A DNA stretch of 64,000 nucleotides from Cadophora sp. MPI-SDFR-AT-0126 (taxonomy: Eukaryota; Ascomycota; Leotiomycetes; Helotiales; Ploettnerulaceae): NCBI GenBank assembly GCA_020747065.1, contig JAGMVK010000020.1, positions 310,001-374,000 of the forward strand, given 5' to 3'. A model generated the notes under the pieces. It made no database searches, was not told the origin of the DNA, and worked only from the letters and a program-made list of their open reading frames with translations. Below are positions 45,404 through 56,275 of this stretch, one piece after another (positions within the stretch are counted from its first letter, which is position 1; each line of letters opens with the position of its first letter). The position numbers and the translations under genes were made by a program.

Positions 45404-47372
45404 ATGTTCCAACCACAAGCCACGCCATATTTCTCATCGTATGGAGTATCAGCACCGCTTCCTGAATTTGCTGGATTTCAAGCTTCTGCTGGTGTTGTAG
45501 ACAGTGGAGGCCCACCGGTGTTTCGAGGTCGCATCTTCAGTCCCGTCGCCGCTACGAACCAGAACGGCCCATCCCCACTGAACTTCAACAACACCAACAC
45601 CAACCACAACGGCTCGGGCCTCCCGCAAGACTACCCCAAGATGAGCTCCCACGGCATAGATGCTCAGGAGGCGTTGGCCCGGGACTACAACCCAGCTTTG
45701 GAGGTATGTGGAGGAAGAGGATGTTATAACTGATCAAATGCTAACTATTTACCTTGCAGGGTCCGTTGGTGGGGGAGAAGAAGAGCAGTCAAGCTATCAC
45801 CGCGGAATACGCAAAGGCAGACCCCGTATACGTGACGAAGACATCAGTGAGTGTATCTGCAGTCGCCAATTAGGCCTGCGCTGATGTGTGCCAGGCGTTG
45901 CCACAAAGATACTCGCATTATCGGCCGATCCTTGGAGATGGAAACTGTGGATGGCGGGGTAAGAGCTCCATGAACATCAAAGCTTCAGCAAGCTCTCTAC
46001 TACCTTGCAGATAGATGACAAGATCAATTGCTGACACGTTACTACAGCTGCCGCTTTCGCCTACTTCGAGACCCTACTACGACAGCGAGACCGGGACCAG
46101 CTAGAGGGGGAAATGGCACGCATGATCTCTCTGAACAACTTTCTCACAACCGTTGGAGGATTTGACTCTTGGGTCTTCGAAGACATGGTCGAAATGACAA
46201 CAGACACATTAAAAAGCCTGGCGGAGATGGTGGAAACAGCTCCTCAAGAAGCGGAGAAGATACTATTGGACAGCTTCAACAACAAGGAGGTATCCGATGC
46301 CATTGTGTACCATTTCAGACTCCTGGCAGCTTCGTGTCTGAAAGGTAACCCTCCCATGTATCAAGGCTTCATCCCAGATGTTGGTATCGAAGAATATCTA
46401 AAAGGAGGCATGCTAGTCCCCAACACGGAGATTGATCACTTGGGCATGACCCTTCTGATCGATGTTCTGTTGAAGCCAATTGGCTTTTCTGCGGAGATTC
46501 TCTACCTCGACAGAAGTCCAGGGTCACAAGCCAATACCCATGTTTTCCAGACAGAGGATGCCAACGGTATTCCAACGAACCCCAATGGACCCATGATCCA
46601 CCTCCTCTACAGACCCAGCCACTACGACATCCTGTACAAAGATCAAGGAAACGTTATGCCCAATGTAGCTATTGAGGAGGCTACACGAAACACAAACATC
46701 CAAGTCAATCGAGCTACCAGTTTCAGTCGTCAACAACCAATCCAAAGTACTCCTGTATCCATGGAGGGTTTTGGTCAAATGGACATGTCACTCCTCTCCT
46801 GCATACCGGGGTTCTCTCTTGCCCCCCAACCATCACATCATGGTTTTCCCTCGCAATACACAAACCAGATCGACAACTTCCCACCATCTCCGATATCTGC
46901 ATCAATTTCCCCGATTTCCCCTGGCGCTTCTTCGGCAACAGCCTCATCAAACGCGCTCCCGGCTTCTTTTCCCGCGCAACCGCCGCCCCCAAGCTCGCTA
47001 ACCTCTCCAACTCTCACATCGGCCCACCCATCCTTCCCAAATCCGACAGCACAGCTTCCAATCCTCACTCACATCCCGCCGCCGCCACAGCAACATCGGC
47101 CGTCTCTCTCCTCTCATCCGTCCCTATCGGCCCATTCATCGGAGCTGTCGTCACCCAGTTCGGCCACCACTTCAAGCCAGTTTCGCCCCAGTAGATACGA
47201 ATGGGAGGCGGCCGCGGCTGCAACTGATTGGCAAGAGGAACGTGTTCAGTTTCAGACGTCAACTTTCAGAAACAGCCACTACAACACGGCCCATTTCAAT
47301 AATCCGAATTTCCAGCCGGAAGAATGGACCCCTGAATCCGAAGACCCACCAGTGAGGAAGCGTTCTAGCTGA
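45404..47372 (+). CDS. Otubain-like ubiquitin thioesterase (peptidase C65)
   Basis: Cysteine deubiquitinase of the OTU/otubain family. Exons 45404-45703, 45760-45846, 45895-45958 and 46048-47372 join to 591 residues, about twice the length of human OTUB1. Residues 1-125 are an Asn/Ser/Pro-rich extension. The catalytic core starts at YSHYRPILGDGNCGWR, with Asp144 and Cys147 as the OTU motif, and ends with the catalytic His in RPSHYDILY (near 342). After about residue 355 comes a Pro/Ser-rich tail of roughly 190 residues, ending in a conserved-looking Trp/Asn/Phe segment (WQEERVQFQT, then FQPEEWTPES). The start ATG is the first in frame after a C/T-rich leader. The tail may bind partners; this is inference. 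Confidence 0.9.
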
Positions 47373-48635
47373 CGCGTGGAGAAGAGGAGGATTGGGCGCG
47401 AAAAGCAGACGAGGCGCAGGTTGCGTGTTGTTAACGGGCGTGATTTTGAGCGTGGCATTGCATGGCATGCGTGAACTCCGTCTAGTTGCATTGCACAAGA
47501 TGAGCAGCGGCACGAGAGGGAGAGATCGAGCGGACAAAGGGCATGAGATATGACACTTACGAATTTAGCAATACCGTCGTAAATTGGGGATGATAATTTA
47601 TCAGTCATCGAGGAATGGGAGGAACGGCCTGAAGAATTGCTTTGCTTGTTCAGATCGAGATCAAGAACCAAAAATGCAAGACAGACCAGACCAGATCCGG
47701 ACATACGAGACGAGATACGATAGGGCGAGGGTGGTTCCTAGCTACTTACGTTACTTGCTTGTTTTCTGCCTGGGAGATTTATTTCTACTTGTTCCACATG
47801 GAGTGGAGGCAGTGTTTGAAAATATGGGAGGGAAGCCGGCGTTCTTATTTTCGCGTCGTTGATTACTTGCTTCATGGTTCTGCTGCATGCCTTCGGGCTT
47901 GGGCGGTTGTTCTTGTTGTTATTACTGCAATTTGTTAGCTTTTCGATGAAAGATTTGCATGGCGCTGCAGTCACTTGGCCCAGATGTTGGGTTAATGCGG
48001 AGGTTGGTTGCCTACTGCCGATGGGAATTGGTTTCTGTGGGCGTGGTCGGGGGACTTAAAAAAAGGAGGGGAATGAAAAGAATGAAGAGGAGGCAAACAA
48101 GCCACTCTTCCTCTTACCTACAATTCTCGCTCACGAGCTGGCTTTTGATTGTTCTTTAAGTGTTGTCGTTGTCTGCCCTACTTGCTTGCTATCATTTCTA
48201 GCCTGACATCCGAGGACGCCCGCTTGCAACATCGACTTCGCCCGCTTTTACCTGAAAACAAGCATGCCAGCAAAGACTACCTGATATATTCTTGACGTTG
48301 GCTGTGGCTTGTACCTGTCACCTGTTCTACTAGTGTTTGGTATTTCATACTGATGCAACAAACCGACTATCGAGCTACGATTTTAAGCCCCAGATCTTTC
48401 TTCAGCATGACAGTATCTCAATAGCCTCTGCATTATCTCCGTTTTTGCATAAGGATGTCTCATTATTAACTCATAAATATAAACCAGACATTAAGAAAAA
48501 TTCACGAATCATGTGAAATGTTATTGCAAATCCGGAGGCGGTATTTACGTACTTCTCATTTACGTTAGGAACCGCCGGTGTATGCCTTGCAGACTCTCCT
48601 CAGCCATTTGTACTTGCATCCAACAGATCTCGAAT
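47373..48635. other. Convergent 3' regions, no gene seen
   Basis: Lies between the ends of the otubain (+) and the second HET gene (-). Another GCATTGCATGG word occurs at 47454. Frames are short and unsupported. Confidence 0.4.
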
Positions 48636-50276
48636 CTACTTCTTCCTTGGAACAATCTCAAAAACCAAGTCAAACATATCAATTTTCACCTCCCACGATT
48701 CAATTTCAACCATCTTTTGTACTAATGAGACAGATATTGTGAAAACCTGGTGTCCTACTTTGACGTCCACAGAGTGGCTTAATTTGAGAACACGAGGTGC
48801 CAGGAGCTCAAGATCGGCCCAATATGTTGACTCATGTCGGTGTCTTCCATTGAATATCATCTCTGCTTCATGTTGTAAGTGACTTCGTTCAGCCAGCTTG
48901 CAAACTGGCGGCCGATCGGTACTTCTGCAGTCGCATAGTACAACAAGGCTGACTGTACTGTTTGCTAATGAGCCTTTGAATGCTGTGGCAAGTACCATAG
49001 GATATCCTGACCAAGTGTAAGGTTTCGGTCTCAAGAAAATTCGATCTGATGCATCCCACAATGCTGTTGGAACAACGTCACAAAGAGTGAGGGTATCGTC
49101 GCTATGGAAAGGGATGTGTATGCCTCCCAATCGAAAGGCACACGCAGAGAGGTTTTGGTGCATCTTATGAGCAGATTCGAGGAGGATGTAGTAATCAGTA
49201 GCGTCAAAGACATCTACTTGTTTTATTAGGTTTCGCCCAAATCCCGCAAGAGGAAGCTCCCTATCCCGGTAAAAGACATTCGGCCCGATTTTGCGTAGGT
49301 AGATCCCTCCTAATGCACCGTTACGAGTCCCTAAATTTATAAGGTATCGCACCACGTCTCTACAAGGCTGGTTGTTTGTTTTCACAAAAGCAATCCTTTG
49401 AACGGACTCGCCAGATCTAAGAAGACCTTTATTGGAGATAGAAAAGTCTAAAAAGTCATTCGAAAATGGTACGATGCCAGCGCTATCAGCGAATGCCTCT
49501 GGTGAATGTGCGAAGAGACTGAAGTGGCTGGACTGCTGGCTTGGCGATTCCCATGCAAAGATAGTCAGATCGTTGTTGCGCTTGACAATCTCTTCTTGAA
49601 GTCGGCGAAACGCCTTGGTGCCCTCGCCGTAAATCAGCGGCATATTCACATCGAATATCCCCAAGAGGCAATATCCTACGTCTTCGACACGGGTCGTTTG
49701 CCGGCAAGCAGCCCATGACATTCTTTCCGCCACAGAATAATCTGCTACATCGCTGTCCCCTCTGAGAAGGCTCGTAGGAATACTAGTAATCCTGGCGATA
49801 GTGCTAGTGAAATCGAGCCTTGAGCCACGGTGATTCCAGCCCATATCATAGAATTCCACTGTCCTCGGAGCGAGTAATTCCTGAAGAGTCCACCCTCTCG
49901 TGAACCAGCGGCACTTTGGAAATCCTGCTTCGTACGTGGTGCCTGGCTCAAGATCCTCGAGAGCAATGTAGCACAGCTCAGCAGCCTTGTACCACTGAAA
50001 CATAGAGTTGATTGACTCTGTGAGCTCTGCGCTGCTAGACTTGTCGATACAGCACGTATCGATCCACGCAAAACCCAGACCATCCTTTAGTGCCAACTCA
50101 CACGTTTTCTCAACCTTGACATAGCCTTTCTTAACAACTCGTTGGCTCTGAGGTAGGGAGAGATCCTGGAACGTCACCTCACTATCGCCCCATGTATGCG
50201 AGAGAATTGCATATGGTGGGATTTCGGCTAAGGAAAAGTCATGGAGCTGGAGGCTCTTTGTGTTAATGAGCCGCAT
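48636..50276 (-). CDS. HET-domain protein (HET-E-like N-terminal type)
   Basis: Heterokaryon-incompatibility family protein in a single exon of 546 residues. The start MRLINTKSLQL is the standard beginning of this subtype, where the HET domain sits at the very N-terminus. The domain runs from about residue 20 to 145: PPYAILSHTWG, GLGFAWIDTCCIDK, INSMFQWYKAAELCYIAL, then FTRGWTLQELLAPR. The block AERMSWAACRQTTRVEDVGYCLLGIFDVNMPLIYGEG, typical of HET-E and similar proteins, follows. No NACHT or WD40 domain follows; the C-terminal half is unassigned. It differs in subtype from the HET protein at 18.5 kb, so the two are not recent duplicates. Confidence 0.92.
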   Translation of the reverse strand: MRLINTKSLQLHDFSLAEIPPYAILSHTWGDSEVTFQDLSLPQSQRVVKKGYVKVEKTCELALKDGLGFAWIDTCCIDKSSSAELTESINSMFQWYKAAELCYIALEDLEPGTTYEAGFPKCRWFTRGWTLQELLAPRTVEFYDMGWNHRGSRLDFTSTIARITSIPTSLLRGDSDVADYSVAERMSWAACRQTTRVEDVGYCLLGIFDVNMPLIYGEGTKAFRRLQEEIVKRNNDLTIFAWESPSQQSSHFSLFAHSPEAFADSAGIVPFSNDFLDFSISNKGLLRSGESVQRIAFVKTNNQPCRDVVRYLINLGTRNGALGGIYLRKIGPNVFYRDRELPLAGFGRNLIKQVDVFDATDYYILLESAHKMHQNLSACAFRLGGIHIPFHSDDTLTLCDVVPTALWDASDRIFLRPKPYTWSGYPMVLATAFKGSLANSTVSLVVLCDCRSTDRPPVCKLAERSHLQHEAEMIFNGRHRHESTYWADLELLAPRVLKLSHSVDVKVGHQVFTISVSLVQKMVEIESWEVKIDMFDLVFEIVPRKK

Positions 50277-52438
50277 AATATAGATTGGACGACGAGGCTC
50301 TGGCTAAATGAATGTTGGCAGACCAGTCTCGAAATATTTGTAAGCTACCCCAGGTATTGTGCCAGTGAGGTACGCTGGACTTGAGAAGAATGATGCGTAA
50401 TAGAGCTCTTCATCACAAAGTATCAACGTTCGTCTGTTCACATTTCACGTGTGATCTTCTCAGGTGAGTGCTTCGCTGTCAGTACCGATAATGGCAGATG
50501 TGGTCTGTGCTTTGGGTATTTTCAAGCGAAATGGGCGAGAGGCGAATTTCACAAGTGACTGTAGCCTGGGGTGGGCTTCGTGTATCCATCCACCACTATC
50601 TATTCATAGGCTGCAAGAACCCGCAATAGGGAAGTGCAATTCAATGCACACAAATTCCAATATCTGTACCTTCAGCCTTGATTCTTGATGTCGGGCTGAT
50701 CAGTACTTCTTCTCAAGGCAACTCAAGGCTCGCCAGGAATACCCCCGAAGGAAGAAAATGTCAGACGAGGATACGATTGGTGGCCTCTTTGCTTACTGAA
50801 TAAACATCTATTCCCCATTGGTGTCAGCCCCGACGAGCGTCAAAAAGAGGAAATGCGATGGTGGCGTCCAAGATAGATTTATATGCCTCATCTCTTGGCT
50901 TCGTTCCCGTACTTACTTGGCACATTCATCGGAGTTTGATCTCCCAACTGAGTCTCTTGCTTGCATGGCTTGCGGGCACCTACCGGTGGTATGGCAGTCA
51001 CGTAGCAAGTGTATGTGCGTCTCGTTTCATAATATGCTTTCCATAGATGCAGAGTCGGGAATGGCGAGACGGTCCGATGCGTTTCGTTCTTTGGGTTCTG
51101 GGTCCGTAGCTTCGGCGATCGCTTACTACTTTCAGAGGCTCTGTCCGGGTTTGATCTTGGTATTGTGTCTGGTCCGTTCAGGCGCGTATTATCGCCGTAC
51201 CGTGCCGTGCCTGGCTGGGATTGGTACGGGATCACTTAGTTGGTTACGGAGACAGACATATAAAAGCGCTGCGTGATGTTTCCACTGGTCCACTAATCTT
51301 GTTTGGAACTCATCTAGATCAGGACTCCTCTATTTTGATTTTTTTGGTCTCAGAATGTCGATGCGAGGAGGATGGCTGGCGTGAGCCAATATTGCTCGAT
51401 CATGGCAAGATATTCAGATGCTTCTCAAGAATAAGATATTATACATGAGAACGACCTAAAACTTCAGCCCTGACTCATTTCAGTTCATTATTTTCCAGCC
51501 TCTTCTCAAACTCTCCCTGTCTTCGTTCGACAATTCTGGATACTTGATTTGCCAGTTTGTTTACTTCCCAACCTCGTCTGTAAGAAGCGAAGCAGGGGCC
51601 GTAGTGAGGATTAACATGAGGAAGCGTGCCACACGAGGGGCGTTAATCAGTGATTGAAGAAGGTCTTTGAAATATATGGAATGAATGCATGTCTTCACAA
51701 CGCATCGGAGAATCTGGGACGTGACAAATCGAGTGTGATTTGATATCTTCAGGATTAATAGGTTTTTAATTCTATAAGAAACTTTGTACATGGTTGCCTG
51801 ACCTCTAGCATCAACTATTCTGCAACCTCAACTGATCTGAACATACCCGAAAACAGCGGGTTTTGTTTTTGAATGTTTAAAGTATTTTACGACTTTTTAT
51901 CAACCGCAGTGTCGCCTGCTCAATTGCTGATTCGATAAGCAAATGTTGCCGTTCATGCGGAGGCATTTCCGGTGTGGTACAGCTTTTGCGCCCCCAGGCT
52001 GCACCATTATATCGGTAGATGGCTGGGACTACAAGGGTGGTGTCCTTATTCGAGAGTCCTTGAAATAACAAAATCCATCCTCAATTTGAGAAAATCCCCA
52101 AAACGTTATGAGCAATGAAAATTCAGGACATTCAGAAAATGTAGGATATTGGTCTAATAGGTTGATGCCATTTGTACTCATGACTAACATTGGGTATATG
52201 TTTTGTACCTTTCATTTGCCTACACTCTCAACCTTTCACCTTCAGGCTTTTCAAGACCCCGGGCATCGAAATGGTAGAAGGGATTTAATCAGAGTGTCTA
52301 CATTACTGAATACCGTAGGCACCAGTATCTGGTACATATATGTATCAGGTAATTCGAAAATTCCAGCCATCTTCCGGTTTACCACGTCCGGATCATCGGG
52401 AATTTTTTTTGCTCATGTTCGAAGCTTCTTAGTCGATC
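50277..52438. other. Intergenic region, no gene seen
   Basis: About 2.2 kb. The first part is the promoter of the HET gene. Open frames at 50818-51276 and 52108-52533 lack motifs. The sequence is A/T-rich from 51700 to 52200. It may hold decayed sequence that I cannot identify. Confidence 0.4.
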
Positions 52439-53566
52439 CTACCAATCGTCCTCCCAATCATTCCTCCAAGGTTCTGTCTCCTTTTTATACGCCGCCGCCA
52501 GCGCATCAGGGACGTCTAGATCCTCAATCCTAACCTTCATCACACACTCCTCACCACCCTCACCCACAAGTCCTCTTGCAAACTCTCTCGCCCATGTCTT
52601 AGCCACAATCCCAGGCTTCAATCTCCCCCTCAACTGTACTCCATTCTTCCTCTGCAAACTCTCCAGCCACGGCCTCCTTCCCTCTCCCCCTTTCTCTCTC
52701 TCCATTTCCATCTCCACATCCTCCAGCTCCCTATGCTGTCCCTTCCCCCCATGAGACATATCCCACGCGCCAATCTCCTCCCCCAAATCCCTCATGTTGA
52801 CCACCCCCTTCCCTACAAGTCCACAAGCAACAATCCTATCGAACCACTGCAAGTCCGTATTGACATTTAAGCCGACCCCATAGCTCGTAATATTCCGGCG
52901 TAGATGCACACCCAGCGCAGCAATCTTCCGCTCGCCGCTTTCCTCCCATACTCCTGGATTCGAGGTCCGGATTCCTTTCAGTGTCCAGTGCGCAAGTGTA
53001 TTGATTGTGCTTTGTTCGAGGAGGTGCACGTAGCACCGTACGCTCAGCCCTTTAGGCCAGAGGTTGTAGAGGGGTACATTGTTGGTTCCCTCGTCTCTGG
53101 CCTGCTGTTCTCCGTTGGCATTGGATCTTAAAGAGGATGGAGATGTAGATTGGGATGATGGGGGGAGAGGGAGAGGCTTTAAATCCAAAATTGGATATAC
53201 AACCAATTGCCCCGGACCATGGAACGTCGTCTGCCCTCCCCTCAATGTGGGAACCACAGCCGCCCACTCTGGATTTCTGTACTTGTTATGCGAGGTCTTC
53301 CTCAATGGACTCAGCGGTGCTTTCAAGATCGCTAGCTGTTCGGCAGAAATTGAATCGTGTTCGCGGCGGCCGGTAGTATAGACTGGTGTGGGTACGAAAG
53401 TGAGGATGGTGGGTGTGGGGGGTGCCAAAGGGTCGGGTGTTGAGAGGGAGGCTTTGTAGGACAGGAATTGGGAGACGAGATGGTTTTGTAGGGACTGTGC
53501 GATGTGGAAGGGTGTTATAGAGGGAAGGTGAATGTGTCGGATTATGGTGGTGGGGAAAGGGGGCAT
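52439..53566 (-). CDS. lip2: Lipoyl(octanoyl) transferase
   Basis: Mitochondrial enzyme that moves octanoyl from acyl carrier protein to lipoate-dependent enzymes, the first step of lipoate synthesis (LipB/Lip2). The frame is open from 53605, but the first ATG is at 53566, giving 375 residues; no clear upstream exon was found. Motifs are RGGQTTFHGPGQLVVYPI (about 108-125), ERKIAALGVHLRRNITSYGVGLNVN with the catalytic Lys, and the catalytic Cys in IVACGLVGKG, where most members have PCG. Two insertions are low in complexity: a Ser/Pro/Asn-rich one after the first motif and a Glu/Met-rich one near residue 285. The mitochondrial presequence is not obvious. Confidence 0.9.
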   Translation of the reverse strand: MPPFPTTIIRHIHLPSITPFHIAQSLQNHLVSQFLSYKASLSTPDPLAPPTPTILTFVPTPVYTTGRREHDSISAEQLAILKAPLSPLRKTSHNKYRNPEWAAVVPTLRGGQTTFHGPGQLVVYPILDLKPLPLPPSSQSTSPSSLRSNANGEQQARDEGTNNVPLYNLWPKGLSVRCYVHLLEQSTINTLAHWTLKGIRTSNPGVWEESGERKIAALGVHLRRNITSYGVGLNVNTDLQWFDRIVACGLVGKGVVNMRDLGEEIGAWDMSHGGKGQHRELEDVEMEMEREKGGEGRRPWLESLQRKNGVQLRGRLKPGIVAKTWAREFARGLVGEGGEECVMKVRIEDLDVPDALAAAYKKETEPWRNDWEDDW

Positions 53567-53992
53567 TGGGATGTGTTGGAAGAGAATGTGTGGTTGAGGA
53601 TGCAATATAAATTCAAGACGAGGCCGGACGAGGCTGCGTCTTCAGCAGTGAGGTCTGCACGGGCTTCCGTACTCACTTCCTCGGCACCACAAGCCACCTT
53701 CGTTAGCGTGATTTTGGAAGATGTCTGGGACTTTTCAAGGAAACATCATATCTAGTTGTCTAGAAAACCATAAACTTTACTCGAGAAGAGAAAAGGCATG
53801 TTTCAAAATAGTTGTTATTATATTGCTCTTATACTCAACTCAGACGTAATGTTTGATGCAAATCCGTGACATTTCACGCTAAAGGTAGTAAGCGATAGCG
53901 GCCACAAGACCACATTTTTGCTCCTAATAGATAGCCAAATAACGAGATTTTGCATCGTCAGCAGGTGGAAAACATCTCAGACATTCAATCGA

Positions 53993-54064
53993 GGACCGCT
54001 GGCGCAACGGTAGCGCGTTCGACTCCAGATCGAAAGGTTATCCGTTCAAATCGGGTGTGGTTCA
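53993..54064 (+). tRNA. tRNA-Trp (CCA)
   Basis: A full cloverleaf of 72 nt can be folded. The acceptor GGACCGC pairs with GTGGTTC (two G-T pairs). The D stem is GCGC/GCGC with loop AACGGTA. The anticodon stem TTCGA/TCGAA encloses loop CTCCAGA, anticodon CCA. The T stem ATCCG/CGGGT has loop TTCAAAT. The discriminator is A. No intron is present. An oligo-T stop follows 24 nt downstream. Confidence 0.93.
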
Positions 54065-54087
54065 ATACCTCCAAGATTGAAAAATTC

Positions 54088-54092
54088 TTTTT
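54088..54092 (+). terminator. Probable Pol III terminator of tRNA-Trp
   Basis: TTTTT lies 24 nt after the tRNA end. A four-A run comes first, so this is the first T run long enough. Confidence 0.55.
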
Positions 54093-54531
54093 GGCTCTCT
54101 GGGTGGTTATGAAGAAGAAGGAGGGTAAGGTTTTCTACTTTTTGCTTGAAGCCGAGCATTTACCTAGTGGGGTGTATCTGGATACACTTTCTGGGTAGAC
54201 TAACAGCCACTTTCTTAGTATGGGCTCAGGGTCATCTGAGTCTGACTTATTACCCATAAATTGAGCACCTTACCTGTCACTTTCATACTTTTGAGGTTTT
54301 GATTTAAAGAATTATCCTTTCTTCACTCCCTTTGCCAAGTTCTACTTCCTTGGAGCACACGAGTTCTCCAAACGAATAATGACCGTCCAGAGAAAGTGTT
54401 CTAGGATTTAACACGAGAAGCCTCGGTTGCAAACAACCTTTTTATGACAATTGGATATGAGCCAAAAACATTTATGTAGCTTCCAAAAGTCTAATGCTAT
54501 CTATTCAAATTTGAAAATCTGAATCCCCAGA
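54093..54531. other. Intergenic region, no gene seen
   Basis: Downstream of the tRNA and of the HAD gene end. No features are recognised. Confidence 0.4.
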
Positions 54532-55320
54532 CTATACTGTCCCAAACGCTTTTTCCACCTCCTCCGCAAACTCCCCCAGCGTCGTAAACACAGCAGCAAG
54601 CTGCACCTGATCCCTCACATCCTCCAACCTGCCCCCCATCGCCGCATCATCTCCTCCCCTCTTGATCCACACACTCGGCCTCAGCCCAAACTTCTTCGCC
54701 GGAATATGATCATGATACAAACTCTGAGCAACCTTCAACACCTCCTCCTTCTTCGCCCCAAAACTCTTCCCCGCATTCTCAACCATGTACTGGAAATTCT
54801 TCAGGTCGGGCTTGTACGACCCTATGTCCTCAGCTGTGTAAATGGCGTCGAAATTCACGCCGGAAAGAGGACCTGAGAGCGTTTTTGAGAAGGAGGCTTT
54901 GTCGACGTTGGAGAGTACCACTAGCTTGTAATGCTTGCCGAGGGTTTGCATCGCGGCTACAGTGTCGGGAAAGGCAGGCCATTTTCCTATTGAAGAGCCG
55001 AATTCTGTGATTTCTGCGTCTGATGCGGGAAGAGAGAGTTGTGAGGCGAGACGCTTGTAGATGGCTTCCAGGACTTTGGGGTAGGGAAGAGTGGGGTGCT
55101 CGATCTGGATTTGTGCTTCGAGCTTGGTATATTCAGAGAGGATCTCGTGAGCTATGGCTCTGTCCTGATCGTATGAGTGGTTTGATGGGTGTCGAGGGTC
55201 TGATTCTGGTAGCTTGGAGAGGAGAGGAAGGAGTCCCTGATATATGCCTCTTTCCCAATCGATCAGTGTCCCATAGATGTCGAAACTGAGGACCTTGTAC
55301 TCGGTGGGGTTGAAAGTCAT
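54532..55320 (-). CDS. HAD-superfamily hydrolase, 2-haloacid dehalogenase type II-like
   Basis: Single exon, 262 residues, a normal length for this family. Motif I is FDIYGTLIDW with the nucleophile Asp14. The Tyr two residues later (D-x-Y-G-T) is the mark of haloacid dehalogenases rather than phosphatases, which have D-x-D. Motif II is VVLSNVDKASF (Ser) and motif III is IGSYKPDLKNF (Lys). The fourth motif reads SLYHDHIPAKKFG, as in many fungal members. A cap domain lies at about residues 20-100. It probably acts in the cytosol on halogenated or other small acids. The true substrate cannot be told from sequence, and many fungal members are uncharacterised. Confidence 0.88.
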   Translation of the reverse strand: MTFNPTEYKVLSFDIYGTLIDWERGIYQGLLPLLSKLPESDPRHPSNHSYDQDRAIAHEILSEYTKLEAQIQIEHPTLPYPKVLEAIYKRLASQLSLPASDAEITEFGSSIGKWPAFPDTVAAMQTLGKHYKLVVLSNVDKASFSKTLSGPLSGVNFDAIYTAEDIGSYKPDLKNFQYMVENAGKSFGAKKEEVLKVAQSLYHDHIPAKKFGLRPSVWIKRGGDDAAMGGRLEDVRDQVQLAAVFTTLGEFAEEVEKAFGTV

Positions 55321-56275
55321 TTTGGAGATTGATCAAGAGACAGGATAGATTCTTTTGTTGAGACTGCTAGGCCAGTATGTTCTGTTGACAGCCCGGAGAT
55401 TTATACCACTTGATGAAGACCTTTGACGACGGAAAGGCGTGAAGTGGAGGTAGTCCACGTGATATTGTAGCCTTTTGATAGGTCGAGCTATTGATGGAGT
55501 AGACAGACTTGGCTTCCGTATTTGTCTCGCCGATACCAGCGGCGTGTCATGTTTGAAGAAGGCGCCCGCCCTTCGTGTTGATGCCAGACGAGTAATGTGG
55601 TCGGAATTTGAGTTCTCGCTGGAACTCATCAGGCCCATTTATAGTAGTGATACGCTGAAGGTTTAGCGACATTTGCCTGGGTCAGAGTGACCATTCGCTA
55701 AATCCAGGGGCACGACATAAATTCTTGGAAGATCAACTCATAAAATTTGTCATACTGTCGGGCAATATTAGAAATAGACTAAAAGACTTCAAATGCCTAG
55801 AAGGGGTCTCACGTTCATCGACTGTTGCGGCATCAAGCCTTCTCCGCCCGAGGAGACGGATTTTGGACATGTTGTGGATTATTAGCGGCTCATATATTGC
55901 AGTCATAAGACGATCACAATGGTAATCATAAAATATACTTGGTTGTGCTTCGAGAAGGTATCTTAGTTACCTTCATTACTCATTTTTCAGCGCCTCACTT
56001 CAGCCGCCTAACATGCATCTGTTGATGAGAACCCATAAGCGAAAGTTTGCTGGGCAGTTGGCATTCTGTTCTATTCTTCCTAGAGAAGCTCGAATGTGGC
56101 CACAGAACCGTCACCACTACCCAGTCCTTCAGTCACTTGTATCAACGAAAAGAAACCGATCTTTACAATGAGTCTCCATATTCTGCAGCATCGTGACCTC
56201 CTGTTACGAAAGTCAAGTAGACAAGACGACGAAGAAAATGGTAGACATCAATAAATACCAACTCAGTATATCTAT
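55321..56275. other. Intergenic region, no gene seen
   Basis: Promoter of the HAD gene and 3' region of the aquaporin gene. No supported coding sequence. Confidence 0.4.
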
